Shown piece by piece: positions 1 to 8,423 of a DNA stretch of 64,000 nt; position 1 is the stretch's first letter; every line of letters starts with the position of its first letter. Made by a program: the position numbers and the translations under genes. Under the pieces are notes generated by a model. That model was given only the letters and a program-made list of their open reading frames with translations. It did no database searches and was not told the origin of the DNA. Source of the DNA: Dorea sp. AM10-31 (GTDB lineage Bacteria; Bacillota; Clostridia; Lachnospirales; Lachnospiraceae). Where the stretch lies: contig NZ_QTUV01000005.1 of the NCBI RefSeq assembly GCF_003435815.1, positions 2,501 through 66,500 on the forward strand, given 5' to 3'.

Positions 1-559
1 TATCATTATTATTGTCATTTAACATCGTTTTAAATACTTGCGGCAATTTTGCCATTTCAATCGCTTTATTTTGCAGGTCTTTTGGAATATCTGCGTTTTT
101 AATCGCTTCTTCCACAGAAGAACTGTCCTTTTGGTTAAGTCCATCCAGAACACTGGAAGAAATTCCGTATTTTTTCAAATCTTCACTCGTAATCTTTCCA
201 TTTACAATATCATCTATTGTAACACCGTGCTGTTTCAGCATTTCTTCAGTAATCCCTGCCGCCTTCAATACTTTCCTGACATTCTCAGCTGTCATGCCGG
301 AATTATCCCCTTCAGAATCACCGGTTACAGCTGAAGTTGCCGCTCCTGCCATTGCTTTTACTACCTGGCTCTTGATCATCTCGTCTGCCGGTGTCAGTTC
401 TGCGATCTTATCTGCTACAAACGGAGTCGCGATCACTACAACGATAAGCGTAAAAACGGTTGCTGCCAGCGACACTGCTATTTTCACCGCACCTTTATAT
501 ATACCAACTGCAAATCCAATCAGAAAGATTGCTCCTATTGCCATTACCATCCAGTCCAT
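1..559 (-). CDS. CvpA-family membrane protein (3' end cut by window edge)
   Basis: The frame is open from an ATG at 559 to the window edge, so the C-terminus is missing. The start has a good ribosome site (AAGGAG, about 6 nt upstream). The visible 186 residues begin with two hydrophobic segments (about 5-22 and 29-48) separated by a short polar GIYKGAVK turn, the pattern of the N-terminus of CvpA/colicin-V-production-like proteins. A soluble, charged region follows. The assignment rests on the membrane pattern, not on a full domain, and the role of this family in Firmicutes is poorly defined. The DUF5711-like gene ends 9 nt upstream on the same strand, so the two are probably co-transcribed. 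Confidence 0.6.
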   Translation of the reverse strand, partial: MDWMVMAIGAIFLIGFAVGIYKGAVKIAVSLAATVFTLIVVVIATPFVADKIAELTPADEMIKSQVVKAMAGAATSAVTGDSEGDNSGMTAENVRKVLKAAGITEEMLKQHGVTIDDIVNGKITSEDLKKYGISSSVLDGLNQKDSSSVEEAIKNADIPKDLQNKAIEMAKLPQVFKTMLNDNNND

Positions 560-568
560 ATACTCTCC

Positions 569-1759
569 TTATCTGACAAGTCGTATGTTGTCCATTCCAT
601 TTACATCCAGCACAATATATTTATTTACCCCAAATACAGGGACAATTTCCAATATACTATCATCCATCGTGCCTTCAAATTTATGTATTCCATTTTTTAA
701 ATAAATACTGCATTTTTTGCCATCGAAAAGAATCACCTGATTTCCGCAGATTCTGATGTTCCGGTAATTTTCTTTTATTTCTTTGGAAAGCACTTTTTTA
801 CCGGAAGTGTTATACAAGCGAAGCTCGTATCCATCTTTTCCTGTGTTTTTAAGCAGCATACCAACATATTTTTCATTATGGGCGATGCTCTGGATCTGTT
901 TATTGATCGTTACGGTTGTAACTTCTTTTGGTGTCTCTTTGCCCTCAAAAAATGTCAGACAGTTGTCACCTGCAACAGCGGATACATTGCCTTTCATATA
1001 AAATCCATCAGCCAACACGCTGTCCTTATATTCTTTTTTCGCAACTTCGTGATCTTTTACATTTTCTCCTGCCGTTCCAAAATTGTAGTATGCTACTTTG
1101 GAAATAAGTTTTCCTCCCTGTACCTGCATATAAACTGCCTGCATGACTTCTCCATCCTCTGACATGGAAACATCCAGCGGATAGCCGGTTCCGCCAAGTG
1201 ATGCCTGATGTTCTACAAGCAGATTACCGGCAGTATCATAGCAGACAATCTCCGGAGCGGATTCATTCTTTACAATTGCGCTTACGATTCCCTGCCCTGA
1301 TACGGCGATCTTTTCAATAGGAAGGGTCGTGTGCACTTCTCCTTTTTCGCCATTTTTATCAAATATAAAAATATCATTTCCACCTTCATCCGCAATTGCG
1401 GCACAGTCTCCCATGACTTTTACGATCGGTGTCTTTAACTGGCAGGACTGGTTCCACTGCTCTTCCCCTTTTTCATTTACATAGGCTACACCGTCACGGC
1501 TGTATTTTAATACCCCTTTCGCAAATGTTTTATAACTGCTGTTCGCTGCTCCGCTGAGCGCATAAGTTTCAGATACGCGGACAGAAGTGTATGTTCTAAA
1601 ATAAATAATCCCGAAAATCACCAGCACCAAAAGTAGCAGCCCTCCCGCGAACAGAAGTGTACTCTTTTTCCACACTCTTTTGCGCTTTACATTCGGGATT
1701 CTCGGATCTGGAGAATGGTTCTCATCTACAACCCGGAATTTTCTATTTTTACTTTGCAC
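569..1759 (-). CDS. DUF5711-like membrane-anchored beta-propeller-type protein
   Basis: About 396 residues. There is a basic cytoplasmic N-terminus, one membrane segment (about 35-55 of the preferred product), then a long extracytoplasmic region of short repeated beta-strand units with recurring DxxG and G-D patterns, suggesting a propeller. It resembles Lachnospiraceae proteins annotated DUF5711; no enzymatic motif is visible. The GTG at 1759 is preferred because AAAGGGG lies 8 nt upstream. The longer reading from 1801 would begin inside an extended -10 promoter (TGCTATACT). The gene is followed at once by the CvpA-like gene. The function is unknown; a cell-surface sensor or scaffold is only a guess. 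Confidence 0.65.
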   Translation of the reverse strand: MQSKNRKFRVVDENHSPDPRIPNVKRKRVWKKSTLLFAGGLLLLVLVIFGIIYFRTYTSVRVSETYALSGAANSSYKTFAKGVLKYSRDGVAYVNEKGEEQWNQSCQLKTPIVKVMGDCAAIADEGGNDIFIFDKNGEKGEVHTTLPIEKIAVSGQGIVSAIVKNESAPEIVCYDTAGNLLVEHQASLGGTGYPLDVSMSEDGEVMQAVYMQVQGGKLISKVAYYNFGTAGENVKDHEVAKKEYKDSVLADGFYMKGNVSAVAGDNCLTFFEGKETPKEVTTVTINKQIQSIAHNEKYVGMLLKNTGKDGYELRLYNTSGKKVLSKEIKENYRNIRICGNQVILFDGKKCSIYLKNGIHKFEGTMDDSILEIVPVFGVNKYIVLDVNGMDNIRLVR

Positions 1760-1872
1760 GTTTTTATCCCCTTTGTTTTGATTTTGTGACCAGTATAGCA
1801 CATCCCAGAAACAGACGCAAAGCCAAAACTTGTCACTTCACAGTTCCGGCTTTGCTTTTCTTATTTAAAATA

Positions 1873-2988
1873 TTATGGAAGCAAAAGTTTTTGTCCTATA
1901 TAAATCAGATTTCCGTCTGTCAGACCATTCATCTTACAGATAGCTTCTACATGATTTGCTGTTCCATACAGTTTCAGGCTGATCTTGTCCAGTGTATCGC
2001 CGCGCTGTACAGTATAATAATCTTCCTGCGCCTGTTTTCCTGTGGCTGCTGACTGTTCTGTCTTCTGCTGTTCATTTTCTGTTTTTTTTCGATTTTCGGT
2101 TTCCTTACTATCCGCTTTATTATCCACGGTTTTTTCTTCCGTTTTATTTTTCTGATTTTGTTTATCTTCTTTATTATTTTCAGCTTCTTTTACAGTTCCA
2201 TTTGTCTCTTCGGTTTTGCCAATCGACATGGACAGCATGTCCAGGGATTTCTGTACCGAGCGCATCTTGTCCACATTATTCATGGTTGAGATTCCGATTG
2301 CAAGCACAACAACTACCAGAGATACACTCATCGCATAGCTAAATCTGGATGACTGCCTCTGTTCCCGATAATTCTTTTTGTTTCTTACTGTACTACGAAA
2401 ATTCTTTGCAGCTCGATCCTCAACCAGCTCACTGGGTGTCACGCCATTTTCTTTTCTCGTCCGAATCATATAACTTTGCATCGTCGGATTTCTTTCATAA
2501 TAAATATAATGTCCGCCCATCTGCATCAGCTCACCATATTTGCACGCATAAAAAATTTCATCCGTTTCCAGTGCATCACGCCATATGAAAACGGTATTTT
2601 CCTTTTCAAATAATTTCTTATGGAGCTCTCCCACCCCCTGATTCAGTCCCATCGGATGACCGGTCTCGATCATACACCAGCCGACTGCTTCCTGTTCGGG
2701 GAAATGCGTCTCACGCTCCTCCTGCGTCCGTTTCCATATCTCTTCATCCATCCGAATCTCTGTCCCTGTAACTTCGACCGCTTCAATCTGCAGCGCTCCT
2801 GATATGTATACAACTGCCTGTCCTTCCTGCTCCACAATCTCCCCTGTGAGCAGAGCTGCTATCGGCGAATCAATTGCTTTCATCCGCAATTGATTCAGAT
2901 ACGTATCTACATAGTCCTCCATGTAGATTTTTGGTTCGTCACTGACGTTCCCGATTTGCCTTACATTTTTTGGAAATTGTCTTTCCAT
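1873..2988 (-). CDS. Membrane protein with N-terminal MPN/JAB-like region and C-terminal LysM domain
   Basis: 371 residues. The last about 48 residues form a clear LysM domain (YTVQRGDTLDKISLKLYG ... GQKLLLP), which in other proteins binds peptidoglycan or spore cortex glycans. One membrane helix lies near 222-238, followed by a Lys/Glu/Asn-rich linker of about 80 residues. The first about 165 residues look like an alpha/beta domain with a VGWCMIETGHP stretch, reminiscent of an MPN/JAB1 fold, but a full metal-binding His-x-His...Asp set is not visible, so it may be inactive. This orientation puts LysM outside and the first domain inside the cell. The ATG has GAGGTGAGGAG just upstream. REP copy A lies about 115 nt upstream. 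Confidence 0.6.
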   Translation of the reverse strand: MERQFPKNVRQIGNVSDEPKIYMEDYVDTYLNQLRMKAIDSPIAALLTGEIVEQEGQAVVYISGALQIEAVEVTGTEIRMDEEIWKRTQEERETHFPEQEAVGWCMIETGHPMGLNQGVGELHKKLFEKENTVFIWRDALETDEIFYACKYGELMQMGGHYIYYERNPTMQSYMIRTRKENGVTPSELVEDRAAKNFRSTVRNKKNYREQRQSSRFSYAMSVSLVVVVLAIGISTMNNVDKMRSVQKSLDMLSMSIGKTEETNGTVKEAENNKEDKQNQKNKTEEKTVDNKADSKETENRKKTENEQQKTEQSAATGKQAQEDYYTVQRGDTLDKISLKLYGTANHVEAICKMNGLTDGNLIYIGQKLLLP

Positions 2989-3067
2989 ATACTCCTCACC
3001 TCATTTATGAAATTTTTGTATATGGTAGCACGGGATTTTTGCAGATTTTAGCATATGATGGGGATAA

Positions 3068-3099
3068 AGTGGATAAAGTTTTCGACAGGATGTGAATAA
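3068..3099. other. DnaA-box-like 9-mers beside REP copy A
   Basis: On the minus strand this stretch holds TTATTCACA (3091-3099, fits TTATNCACA) and TTATCCACT (3068-3076, one mismatch to TTATCCACA), followed by a further TTATCCCC-like unit. They end 5 nt before the REP palindrome. Whether DnaA binds here is not shown by sequence alone. Confidence 0.45.
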
Positions 3100-3104
3100 A
3101 TGTA

Positions 3105-3146
3105 AAAAGGGGACGGGGATTTTCTAGAAAATCCCCGTCCCCTTTT
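3105..3146. repeat. REP palindrome copy A
   Basis: A perfect 42 nt palindrome: AAAA, GGGGACGGGG, ATTTT, CTAG centre, then the mirror image ending CCCCGTCCCC and TTTT. It begins 15 nt beyond the stop codon of the transketolase C-subunit gene on the minus strand. The G/C-rich stem followed by T residues on both strands could also act as a bidirectional intrinsic terminator. Confidence 0.9.
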
Positions 3147-3161
3147 AGGTCATATTTTTTC

Positions 3162-4100
3162 TTATACAAATGCTTTTACTTTTTCGTAAATGCTGTCTGC
3201 ATCCAGTCCGTATTTCTTAATCAGTTCTACAGCCGGTCCAGACTCTCCATATGTATCATTTACACCAATCTTCAGAACTTTTGCAGGTGCTTTCTCAGCA
3301 ACAACGTCGCATACTGCACTTCCGAGTCCTCCGATAACAGAGTGCTCTTCTGCTGTTACGATCTTGCCCGTCTTAGCTGCTGCTTTGATAACTGCTTCTT
3401 CGTCTAACGGTTTGATCGTGTGCATGTTGATTACTTCTGCACTGATTCCGTCTGCTGCAAGCTTCTCTGCTGCTACAAGTGACTCAGAAACAGTCAGTCC
3501 TGATGCGATAATTGTAACATCAGTTCCTTCTCTTAATGTTACAGCTTTTCCAAGCTCGAATTTGTAATCCGGATTGTCATTGATTACCGGAACAGCAAGT
3601 CTTCCGAAACGAAGATAAACAGGTCCTACATGTTCGTAAGCTGCTTCTACTGCTGCTTTTGCTTCAACATCATCAGCTGGGTTGATAACAACCATTCCCG
3701 GAATTGTTCTCATCAGAGCGATGTCTTCGTTACACTGATGTGTTGCTCCGTCTTCTCCTACAGAAATACCTGCATGAGTTGCTCCGATCTTAACATTTAA
3801 CTTCGGATATCCGACCGAGTTACGAACCTGCTCAAATGCACGTCCTGCTGCGAACATTGCAAAAGAACTTGCAAATGGAACCATTCCTGTTGTAGCAAGT
3901 CCTGCTGCCACACCAATCATATTGCTCTCTGCGATACCGCAGTCAATATGACGCTCTGGGAATGCTTTCTTGAAGATTCCTGTCTTTGTAGCTGCTGCAA
4001 GGTCTGCATCCAAAACTACAACATTGTCATGTTTTTTACCTAATTCAACTAAAGCATTACCGTAGCTTTCTCTTGTTGCGATCTTCTTTACTTCTGACAT
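3162..4100 (-). CDS. Transketolase, C-terminal subunit
   Basis: 312 residues covering the pyrimidine-binding and C-terminal domains of transketolase. With the N-terminal half encoded just upstream it forms the two-subunit, thiamine-diphosphate-dependent enzyme that moves two-carbon units between ketose and aldose phosphates in the non-oxidative pentose phosphate pathway. The E(D)GATHQ segment and the SVGYPKLNVKIGATHAG region are typical of the split C subunits, which are related to the DXS/transketolase pyrimidine domain. The start overlaps the end of the N-subunit gene by 13 nt, indicating translational coupling. REP copy A follows 15 nt downstream. Confidence 0.9.
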   Translation of the reverse strand: MSEVKKIATRESYGNALVELGKKHDNVVVLDADLAAATKTGIFKKAFPERHIDCGIAESNMIGVAAGLATTGMVPFASSFAMFAAGRAFEQVRNSVGYPKLNVKIGATHAGISVGEDGATHQCNEDIALMRTIPGMVVINPADDVEAKAAVEAAYEHVGPVYLRFGRLAVPVINDNPDYKFELGKAVTLREGTDVTIIASGLTVSESLVAAEKLAADGISAEVINMHTIKPLDEEAVIKAAAKTGKIVTAEEHSVIGGLGSAVCDVVAEKAPAKVLKIGVNDTYGESGPAVELIKKYGLDADSIYEKVKAFV

Positions 4101-4924
4101 AATGCTTCACCTACTTTCTCTAAATCTGCCATAGCAACTGCATACTGCTCATCGTTCGGAGCAGATCCGTGCCATGATACCTGATTCTCCATAAAGGAAA
4201 CTCCTTTACCTTTCACAGTCTTGGCAATGATTGCTGTTGGCTGTCCTTTTATTTCTCTTGCTTCTTTGAATGCAGCATCGATTGCATCGAAATCATGTCC
4301 GTCGATATTGATTACATGGAAGTTAAATGCTTCAAACTTCTTGTCGATCGGATATGGAGAGTTTACTTCTTCTACAGTTCCGTCGATCTGAAGGTTATTG
4401 TTATCTACAATTACTACAAGGTTGTCCAGTTTTCTGTGACCTGCTAACATAGCAGCTTCCCATACCTGTCCTTCCTGGATCTCACCATCTCCAAGCAGAG
4501 TATATACTCTGTAAGATGCATCATTTAATTTTGCAGAAATTGCCATACCAACTGCTGCTGAAATCCCCTGTCCAAGAGAACCACTTGACATATCAACTCC
4601 CGGAATGTGTTTCATATCCGGATGTCCCTGCAGGTAAGATCCCACTTTACGAAGTGTAGTCAGATCTTCAACCGGGAAAAAGCCTTTGTTGGCAAGTGTC
4701 GCATAGTAACCTGGTGCTGTATGTCCTTTGGACAGCACAAAACGATCACGATCTGCTTTCTTAGGATCTTTTGGATCTACATTCATCTCTTCAAAATAAA
4801 GATATGTATAAATGTCAGCTGCTGACAGTGATCCGCCCGGATGTCCGGATTTGGCACTGTGAACTGCTGTGATGGCACCTTTACGAACTTCGTTCGCCAT
4901 CTTCATTAATTCTAATTTGTTCAT
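4088..4924 (-). CDS. Transketolase, N-terminal (thiamine diphosphate) subunit
   Basis: 278 residues from the ATG at 4924, chosen because AGGAGG lies 6 nt upstream; a longer in-frame reading to 4963 has no ribosome site. It carries the diphosphate-binding domain: the SGHPGGSLSAADI histidine region near the N-terminus and the GDGEIQEGQVWEA...NNN(L) motif that binds Mg and thiamine diphosphate. It pairs with the downstream overlapping C subunit. It lies 28 nt after the transaldolase-like aldolase gene in one operon, which together interconvert pentose, hexose and triose phosphates. Confidence 0.92.
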   Translation of the reverse strand: MNKLELMKMANEVRKGAITAVHSAKSGHPGGSLSAADIYTYLYFEEMNVDPKDPKKADRDRFVLSKGHTAPGYYATLANKGFFPVEDLTTLRKVGSYLQGHPDMKHIPGVDMSSGSLGQGISAAVGMAISAKLNDASYRVYTLLGDGEIQEGQVWEAAMLAGHRKLDNLVVIVDNNNLQIDGTVEEVNSPYPIDKKFEAFNFHVINIDGHDFDAIDAAFKEAREIKGQPTAIIAKTVKGKGVSFMENQVSWHGSAPNDEQYAVAMADLEKVGEALCQK

Positions 4925-4952
4925 GGTGTTCCTCCTAATATGAAAATGCTCT

Positions 4953-5606
4953 CTATTCTCCAAATACAGCTTTGTAGTCAGCCTGGAATTTCGCGATTCC
5001 TGCGTCTGTTAATGGATGTTTTGTCATCTGCTCGATAACTTTGTATGGTACAGTTGCAATATCAGCTCCTGCTAATGCGCAGTCTGTTACATGCATTGGG
5101 TGACGTACACTTGCTGCAATGATCTCTGTGTCGATTCCTGCAACTTCGAAGATCTGAGCGATCTCTGTGATCAGGTCAGTTCCTCTTACAGAAATGTCAT
5201 CCAGACGTCCAAGGAATGGAGATACATATGTTGCTCCTGCTCTTGCAGCCAGAAGTGCCTGGTTAGCAGAGAAGATTAATGTAACATTTGTCTTAATTCC
5301 CTCTGAAGAAAGTACTTTACAAGCTTTTAATCCTTCTACTGTCATAGGGATCTTAACTACCATGTTCGGATGAATCTTAGCGATTTCTCTTCCCTCTTTG
5401 ATCATGCCTTCAGCATCAACAGTTGTAGCTTTTACTTCACCACTGATCGGTCCATCCACGATAGATGCGATCTCTGCGATTACCTCTTCAAATACTTTTC
5501 CTTCTTTAGCGATCAGAGATGGGTTTGTTGTTACTCCACAGATAACTCCCATGTCATTAGCCTTTCTGATGTCGTCAACGTTCGCTGTGTCAATGAAAAA
5601 TTTCAT
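4953..5606 (-). CDS. Transaldolase / fructose-6-phosphate aldolase family enzyme
   Basis: 217 residues, the length of the short TalC/FSA subfamily. The TIM barrel begins [13 protein letters not shown]; the Schiff-base lysine is K85 in VVKIP, and T(T)NPSLI is the conserved N-terminal phosphate/substrate segment. Members either transfer dihydroxyacetone units (transaldolase) or cleave fructose 6-phosphate, and sequence alone does not decide which. Co-transcription with split transketolase favours transaldolase activity in the pentose phosphate pathway. AAAGGAGG precedes the ATG, and a near-consensus promoter lies about 65 nt upstream of it. Confidence 0.88.
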   Translation of the reverse strand: MKFFIDTANVDDIRKANDMGVICGVTTNPSLIAKEGKVFEEVIAEIASIVDGPISGEVKATTVDAEGMIKEGREIAKIHPNMVVKIPMTVEGLKACKVLSSEGIKTNVTLIFSANQALLAARAGATYVSPFLGRLDDISVRGTDLITEIAQIFEVAGIDTEIIAASVRHPMHVTDCALAGADIATVPYKVIEQMTKHPLTDAGIAKFQADYKAVFGE

Positions 5607-5668
5607 TTTTTATTCCTCCTTTAATCATTCGTGAATCTCTTCACAGATCCTTATGTTCACATGATAAA

Positions 5669-5698
5669 ATTATATCCTATCATGCGACATTTGGTCAA
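5669..5698 (-). promoter_or_regulatory. Sigma-A-type promoter of the aldolase-transketolase operon
   Basis: On the minus strand TTGACC (5698-5693) is followed after 18 nt by a perfect TATAAT (5674-5669), about 63 nt upstream of the aldolase start. Confidence 0.75.
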
Positions 5699-6032
5699 TA
5701 GTTCATTTTTTATTAATAATTTTATCTATTAATAAATACGTTATATTAGTTAATATTTTTTAATTCCTTGTAAAATTGTTATGATATTTTTTCGATATTC
5801 TTTTATTTTCTGTTGTTTTCATGCCATGCTGCTTTGTCGATGCCATATTATTAATAATAATTTTCGAAAATATATTAATTTTCCATCTGTAATTTATTTT
5901 TATCCATAATTCTGCATGCAGATTTCATCCAACTCCCTGCCTTATTCCCACACACAAAGCTCACTTATTCTTGTTCTTTATTTCTGTATGTAAGATTTAT
6001 CCGTTCCCACTCTTTATTTCTATATGCAGCAC
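5699..6032. other. AT-rich non-coding gap with TTATTAATA-type repeats
   Basis: No plausible gene is present. The half next to the promoter is very AT-rich and holds three copies of a palindromic ATTAAT/TTATTAATA motif (around 5710, 5730 and 5847), possible binding sites for a regulator such as the LacI protein encoded alongside. The rest, towards the 3' end of the lacI-type gene, shows nothing recognisable. Confidence 0.4.
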
Positions 6033-7136
6033 CTACCTGCGCCTGCGTTTTATTTCCCGTGGGTAAGATGTTGTTCCGCGCACGATCAGTTGCGGTTCAT
6101 ATTCGACATGATAGGTACTGATTGGCTCAATGTCCGAATATTTCGTATTGTGAGATGCGATTTTTTTCATGATAATATCGCATGCATCCCTTCCTTTGAA
6201 TATTACAAAATGTTCAATAGTCGTAAGATCTACTTTGTGCATCCGGGCAAATAATGTATTATCGCATCCCATCACAGACATATCTCCCGGCACTTTAAGT
6301 TTCGCTTCGTGCAGTGCATCGAGAATGCCAAAGGCGATCATATCGTTCAGGCCAACAATAGCCGTCACTTCCGGCGATTCTTTCAGGAGCTCACGTGTCA
6401 ACTCGTAACCAATCTTATACTCCGAATCAATATGTGCCACATCCAGATCAATTTCTTCTCTCGCCGCTTTGATGATGACCTGGTCTTTCAGACCTTTTTC
6501 CGCAAATCCATTCAGAAATCCTTCCACACGTTTTGACCGCTGTTTCTGCCTGGTCGTCAATGGCGGCGCCACATATGCCACCTTCCGGTGTCCCAGTTCA
6601 AGGAGATGTTCTGCCATCATGCGTCCCAGTTTGGAATTGTCCAGTTCCACAGCATCTACATTCAGCCGTTCATTCTGGTTATTGATGATTGCAACCGGAA
6701 TCGATCTTGACAATTCTTCTACCAGTTCCATAAAACAATGACTCGGATTACATGTATAAATAATGCCAAGTGGCTTTAATTCCCACATCATTTTCAGATA
6801 TCGTTCTTCCATATGCAAATCACGCTGCGTATTGCAGACAAACAGTCCGAATCCCTGCTCTTTCGCCCGCGATTCAATCCCCTGCAGAAGCATTACATAG
6901 TATGGATTTGTAAGATTGGAGCAAAATACAACCAGAAGTTTTTCTTTCTTACTTTCTTTGCGGTGTTTACGTTTCTGCGGAACATATCCCAATTCTTTCG
7001 CCACACGCTCAACTTTTTCCACAGTCTCTTTTGAAAAAGACACATTATATTTTTTATTTAATACCATTGAAACGGTCGACTGCGACACTCCGGCAGCTTT
7101 TGCGATATCCATAGATGTCACTTTACGTTTTCCCAT
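6033..7136 (-). CDS. LacI-family transcriptional regulator
   Basis: About 367 residues. An N-terminal helix-turn-helix with hinge (VTSMDIAKAAGVSQSTVSMVLN) precedes a periplasmic-binding-protein-like sensor domain, the architecture of LacI/GalR repressors that answer to sugars or sugar phosphates. The ATG at 7136 is used since it begins just before the HTH; a GTG at 7160 is possible and the ribosome site is weak in both cases. It stands upstream of, and in the same direction as, the aldolase-transketolase operon, its probable though unproven target. REP copy B fills most of the 74 nt between this gene and recR, so its promoter must overlap that repeat or lie within recR. Confidence 0.85.
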   Translation of the reverse strand: MGKRKVTSMDIAKAAGVSQSTVSMVLNKKYNVSFSKETVEKVERVAKELGYVPQKRKHRKESKKEKLLVVFCSNLTNPYYVMLLQGIESRAKEQGFGLFVCNTQRDLHMEERYLKMMWELKPLGIIYTCNPSHCFMELVEELSRSIPVAIINNQNERLNVDAVELDNSKLGRMMAEHLLELGHRKVAYVAPPLTTRQKQRSKRVEGFLNGFAEKGLKDQVIIKAAREEIDLDVAHIDSEYKIGYELTRELLKESPEVTAIVGLNDMIAFGILDALHEAKLKVPGDMSVMGCDNTLFARMHKVDLTTIEHFVIFKGRDACDIIMKKIASHNTKYSDIEPISTYHVEYEPQLIVRGTTSYPREIKRRRR

Positions 7137-7165
7137 AGTTTTCCACACATCCTTCCACACTCTTT

Positions 7166-7207
7166 AAAAGGGGACGGGGCTTTTCTAGAAAATCCCCGTC
7201 CCCTTTT
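7166..7207. repeat. REP palindrome copy B
   Basis: A 42 nt palindrome like copy A with one mismatch (C at 7180 opposite T at 7193). It ends 3 nt from the recR stop codon. Two 12-bp-spaced TCCACA-containing units (7139-7147 and 7151-7159) lie just outside it, within the start region of the lacI-type gene. Confidence 0.88.
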
Positions 7208-7210
7208 ACT

Positions 7211-7807
7211 TTATAATTCCGTTCTGCCTTCCAGCGCTCGGAGCAATGTCACTTCATCAATATATTCCAGATCTCCGCCTACCGGAACACCACTGGCGAT
7301 CCGGCTGACTTTCACGCCGATCGGTTTGATCAATTTGCTGATATACATCGCTGTTGTCTCACCTTCCAGGCTGGAATTGGTCGCGATGATCACTTCTTCC
7401 ACATCGCCTTCCAGTCGTTTGATCAGCTCTTTCAGTTTAATATCTTCCGGACCGATACCAAGCATTGGTGAAATCGCTCCATGCAGGACATGATAAACCC
7501 CGTTGTATTTTCCCGTCTTTTCATAAGCTGCCAAATCTCTTGTATTTTCCACAACCATGATCGTCTTATGATCCCTGTTTCTATTACTGCAGATTGGGCA
7601 GAGTTCCTGATCGGTCAGTGTGCAGCATTCTGCGCAATATCTGACATTCTGTCTTGCTTCCACCATTGTATTTGCCAGTTTCTGTACATCTTCCTTTGGC
7701 ATATGGATCAAGTGAAATGCAAGCCTTGCCGCCGACTTCGTACCAATTCCAGGCAGACAGGATAAGGCTTCGATCAGTTTGCTTATCTGGTTACTGTAGT
7801 AATCCAT
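7211..7807 (-). CDS. recR: Recombination mediator RecR
   Basis: 198 residues, the usual length. It has an N-terminal helix-hairpin-helix ([16 protein letters not shown]), a four-cysteine zinc finger (CAECC ... CPIC, about 57-72), a Toprim domain ([13 protein letters not shown]) and the C-terminal Walker-B-like region. RecR works with RecO/RecF to load RecA on gapped DNA. It is the last gene of the widely conserved dnaX-ybaB-recR operon and starts 21 nt beyond ybaB. Confidence 0.97.
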   Translation of the reverse strand: MDYYSNQISKLIEALSCLPGIGTKSAARLAFHLIHMPKEDVQKLANTMVEARQNVRYCAECCTLTDQELCPICSNRNRDHKTIMVVENTRDLAAYEKTGKYNGVYHVLHGAISPMLGIGPEDIKLKELIKRLEGDVEEVIIATNSSLEGETTAMYISKLIKPIGVKVSRIASGVPVGGDLEYIDEVTLLRALEGRTEL

Positions 7808-7828
7808 CTTCTGCTCACCATTCCCGTA

Positions 7829-8182
7829 TTAGAATAATCCCGGCATTCCGCCGCCCATTCCGCCTGTAAATTTGGACATTGCAGAAGCAGACTCTGCATC
7901 TACTTTCTCAAGTGCTTCATTGACAGCCGCAACGATTAGGTCTTCAAGCATCTCCACGTCATCCGGATCTACTGCTTCTTCATCCAGTTTCAGTTTCACA
8001 ATTTTTTTGGAACCGGAAACTGTTGCTTCCACAGCTCCGCCACCTGCTGTTGCTGTAAATTCTTTTGTTTCCATCTCTTTTGCCTGTTCTTCCATCTGAC
8101 GCTGCATCTTCTGTGCCTGCTTCATCAGATTTGCCATATTTCCCGGCATTCCGCCGCCTGGGAATCCTCCTCTTTTTGCCAT
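7829..8182 (-). CDS. YbaB/EbfC-family nucleoid-associated protein
   Basis: 117 residues, with a Gly/Met-rich N-terminus ([20 protein letters not shown]), the amphipathic [13 protein letters not shown] helix, a beta region and a Gly/Met-rich tail. This is the dimeric DNA-binding YbaB/EbfC family found between dnaX and recR across bacteria. ACAGGAGG precedes the ATG. Confidence 0.95.
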   Translation of the reverse strand: MAKRGGFPGGGMPGNMANLMKQAQKMQRQMEEQAKEMETKEFTATAGGGAVEATVSGSKKIVKLKLDEEAVDPDDVEMLEDLIVAAVNEALEKVDAESASAMSKFTGGMGGGMPGLF

Positions 8183-8423
8183 GATTAAAATCCTCCTGTT
8201 TTGTAATAAAATTTGTAATTATCAGTCTATCTGTTGTATATAATTCTAATTATAATATCTGCGAGCGGTTCCGTATTCCGCATTCTCACACTTTTCCCTA
8301 CCATTTATATGTCGTAGAATCTCAATCCCACTTTTATACATATACTGGGCAATTTTCAAAATCTTTCATCCACTCATAAACAAGTTCAAGTTGATAAAAA
8401 AACTAAAACCTGATATTTAAGTA
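8183..8423. other. Intergenic region between dnaX and ybaB
   Basis: 241 nt with no gene. On the minus strand there are TATAAT-like and TTGAAA-17-TAAAAG-like elements that could give ybaB-recR its own promoter, but none is strong. No SRP RNA, sometimes found near dnaX, was recognised. Confidence 0.3.

Noticed and set aside
8300..8340. A GGGATTGAGATTCTACGAC-like stretch resembling a CRISPR repeat
   Set aside because: It occurs once only; there is no array, spacer or cas gene.
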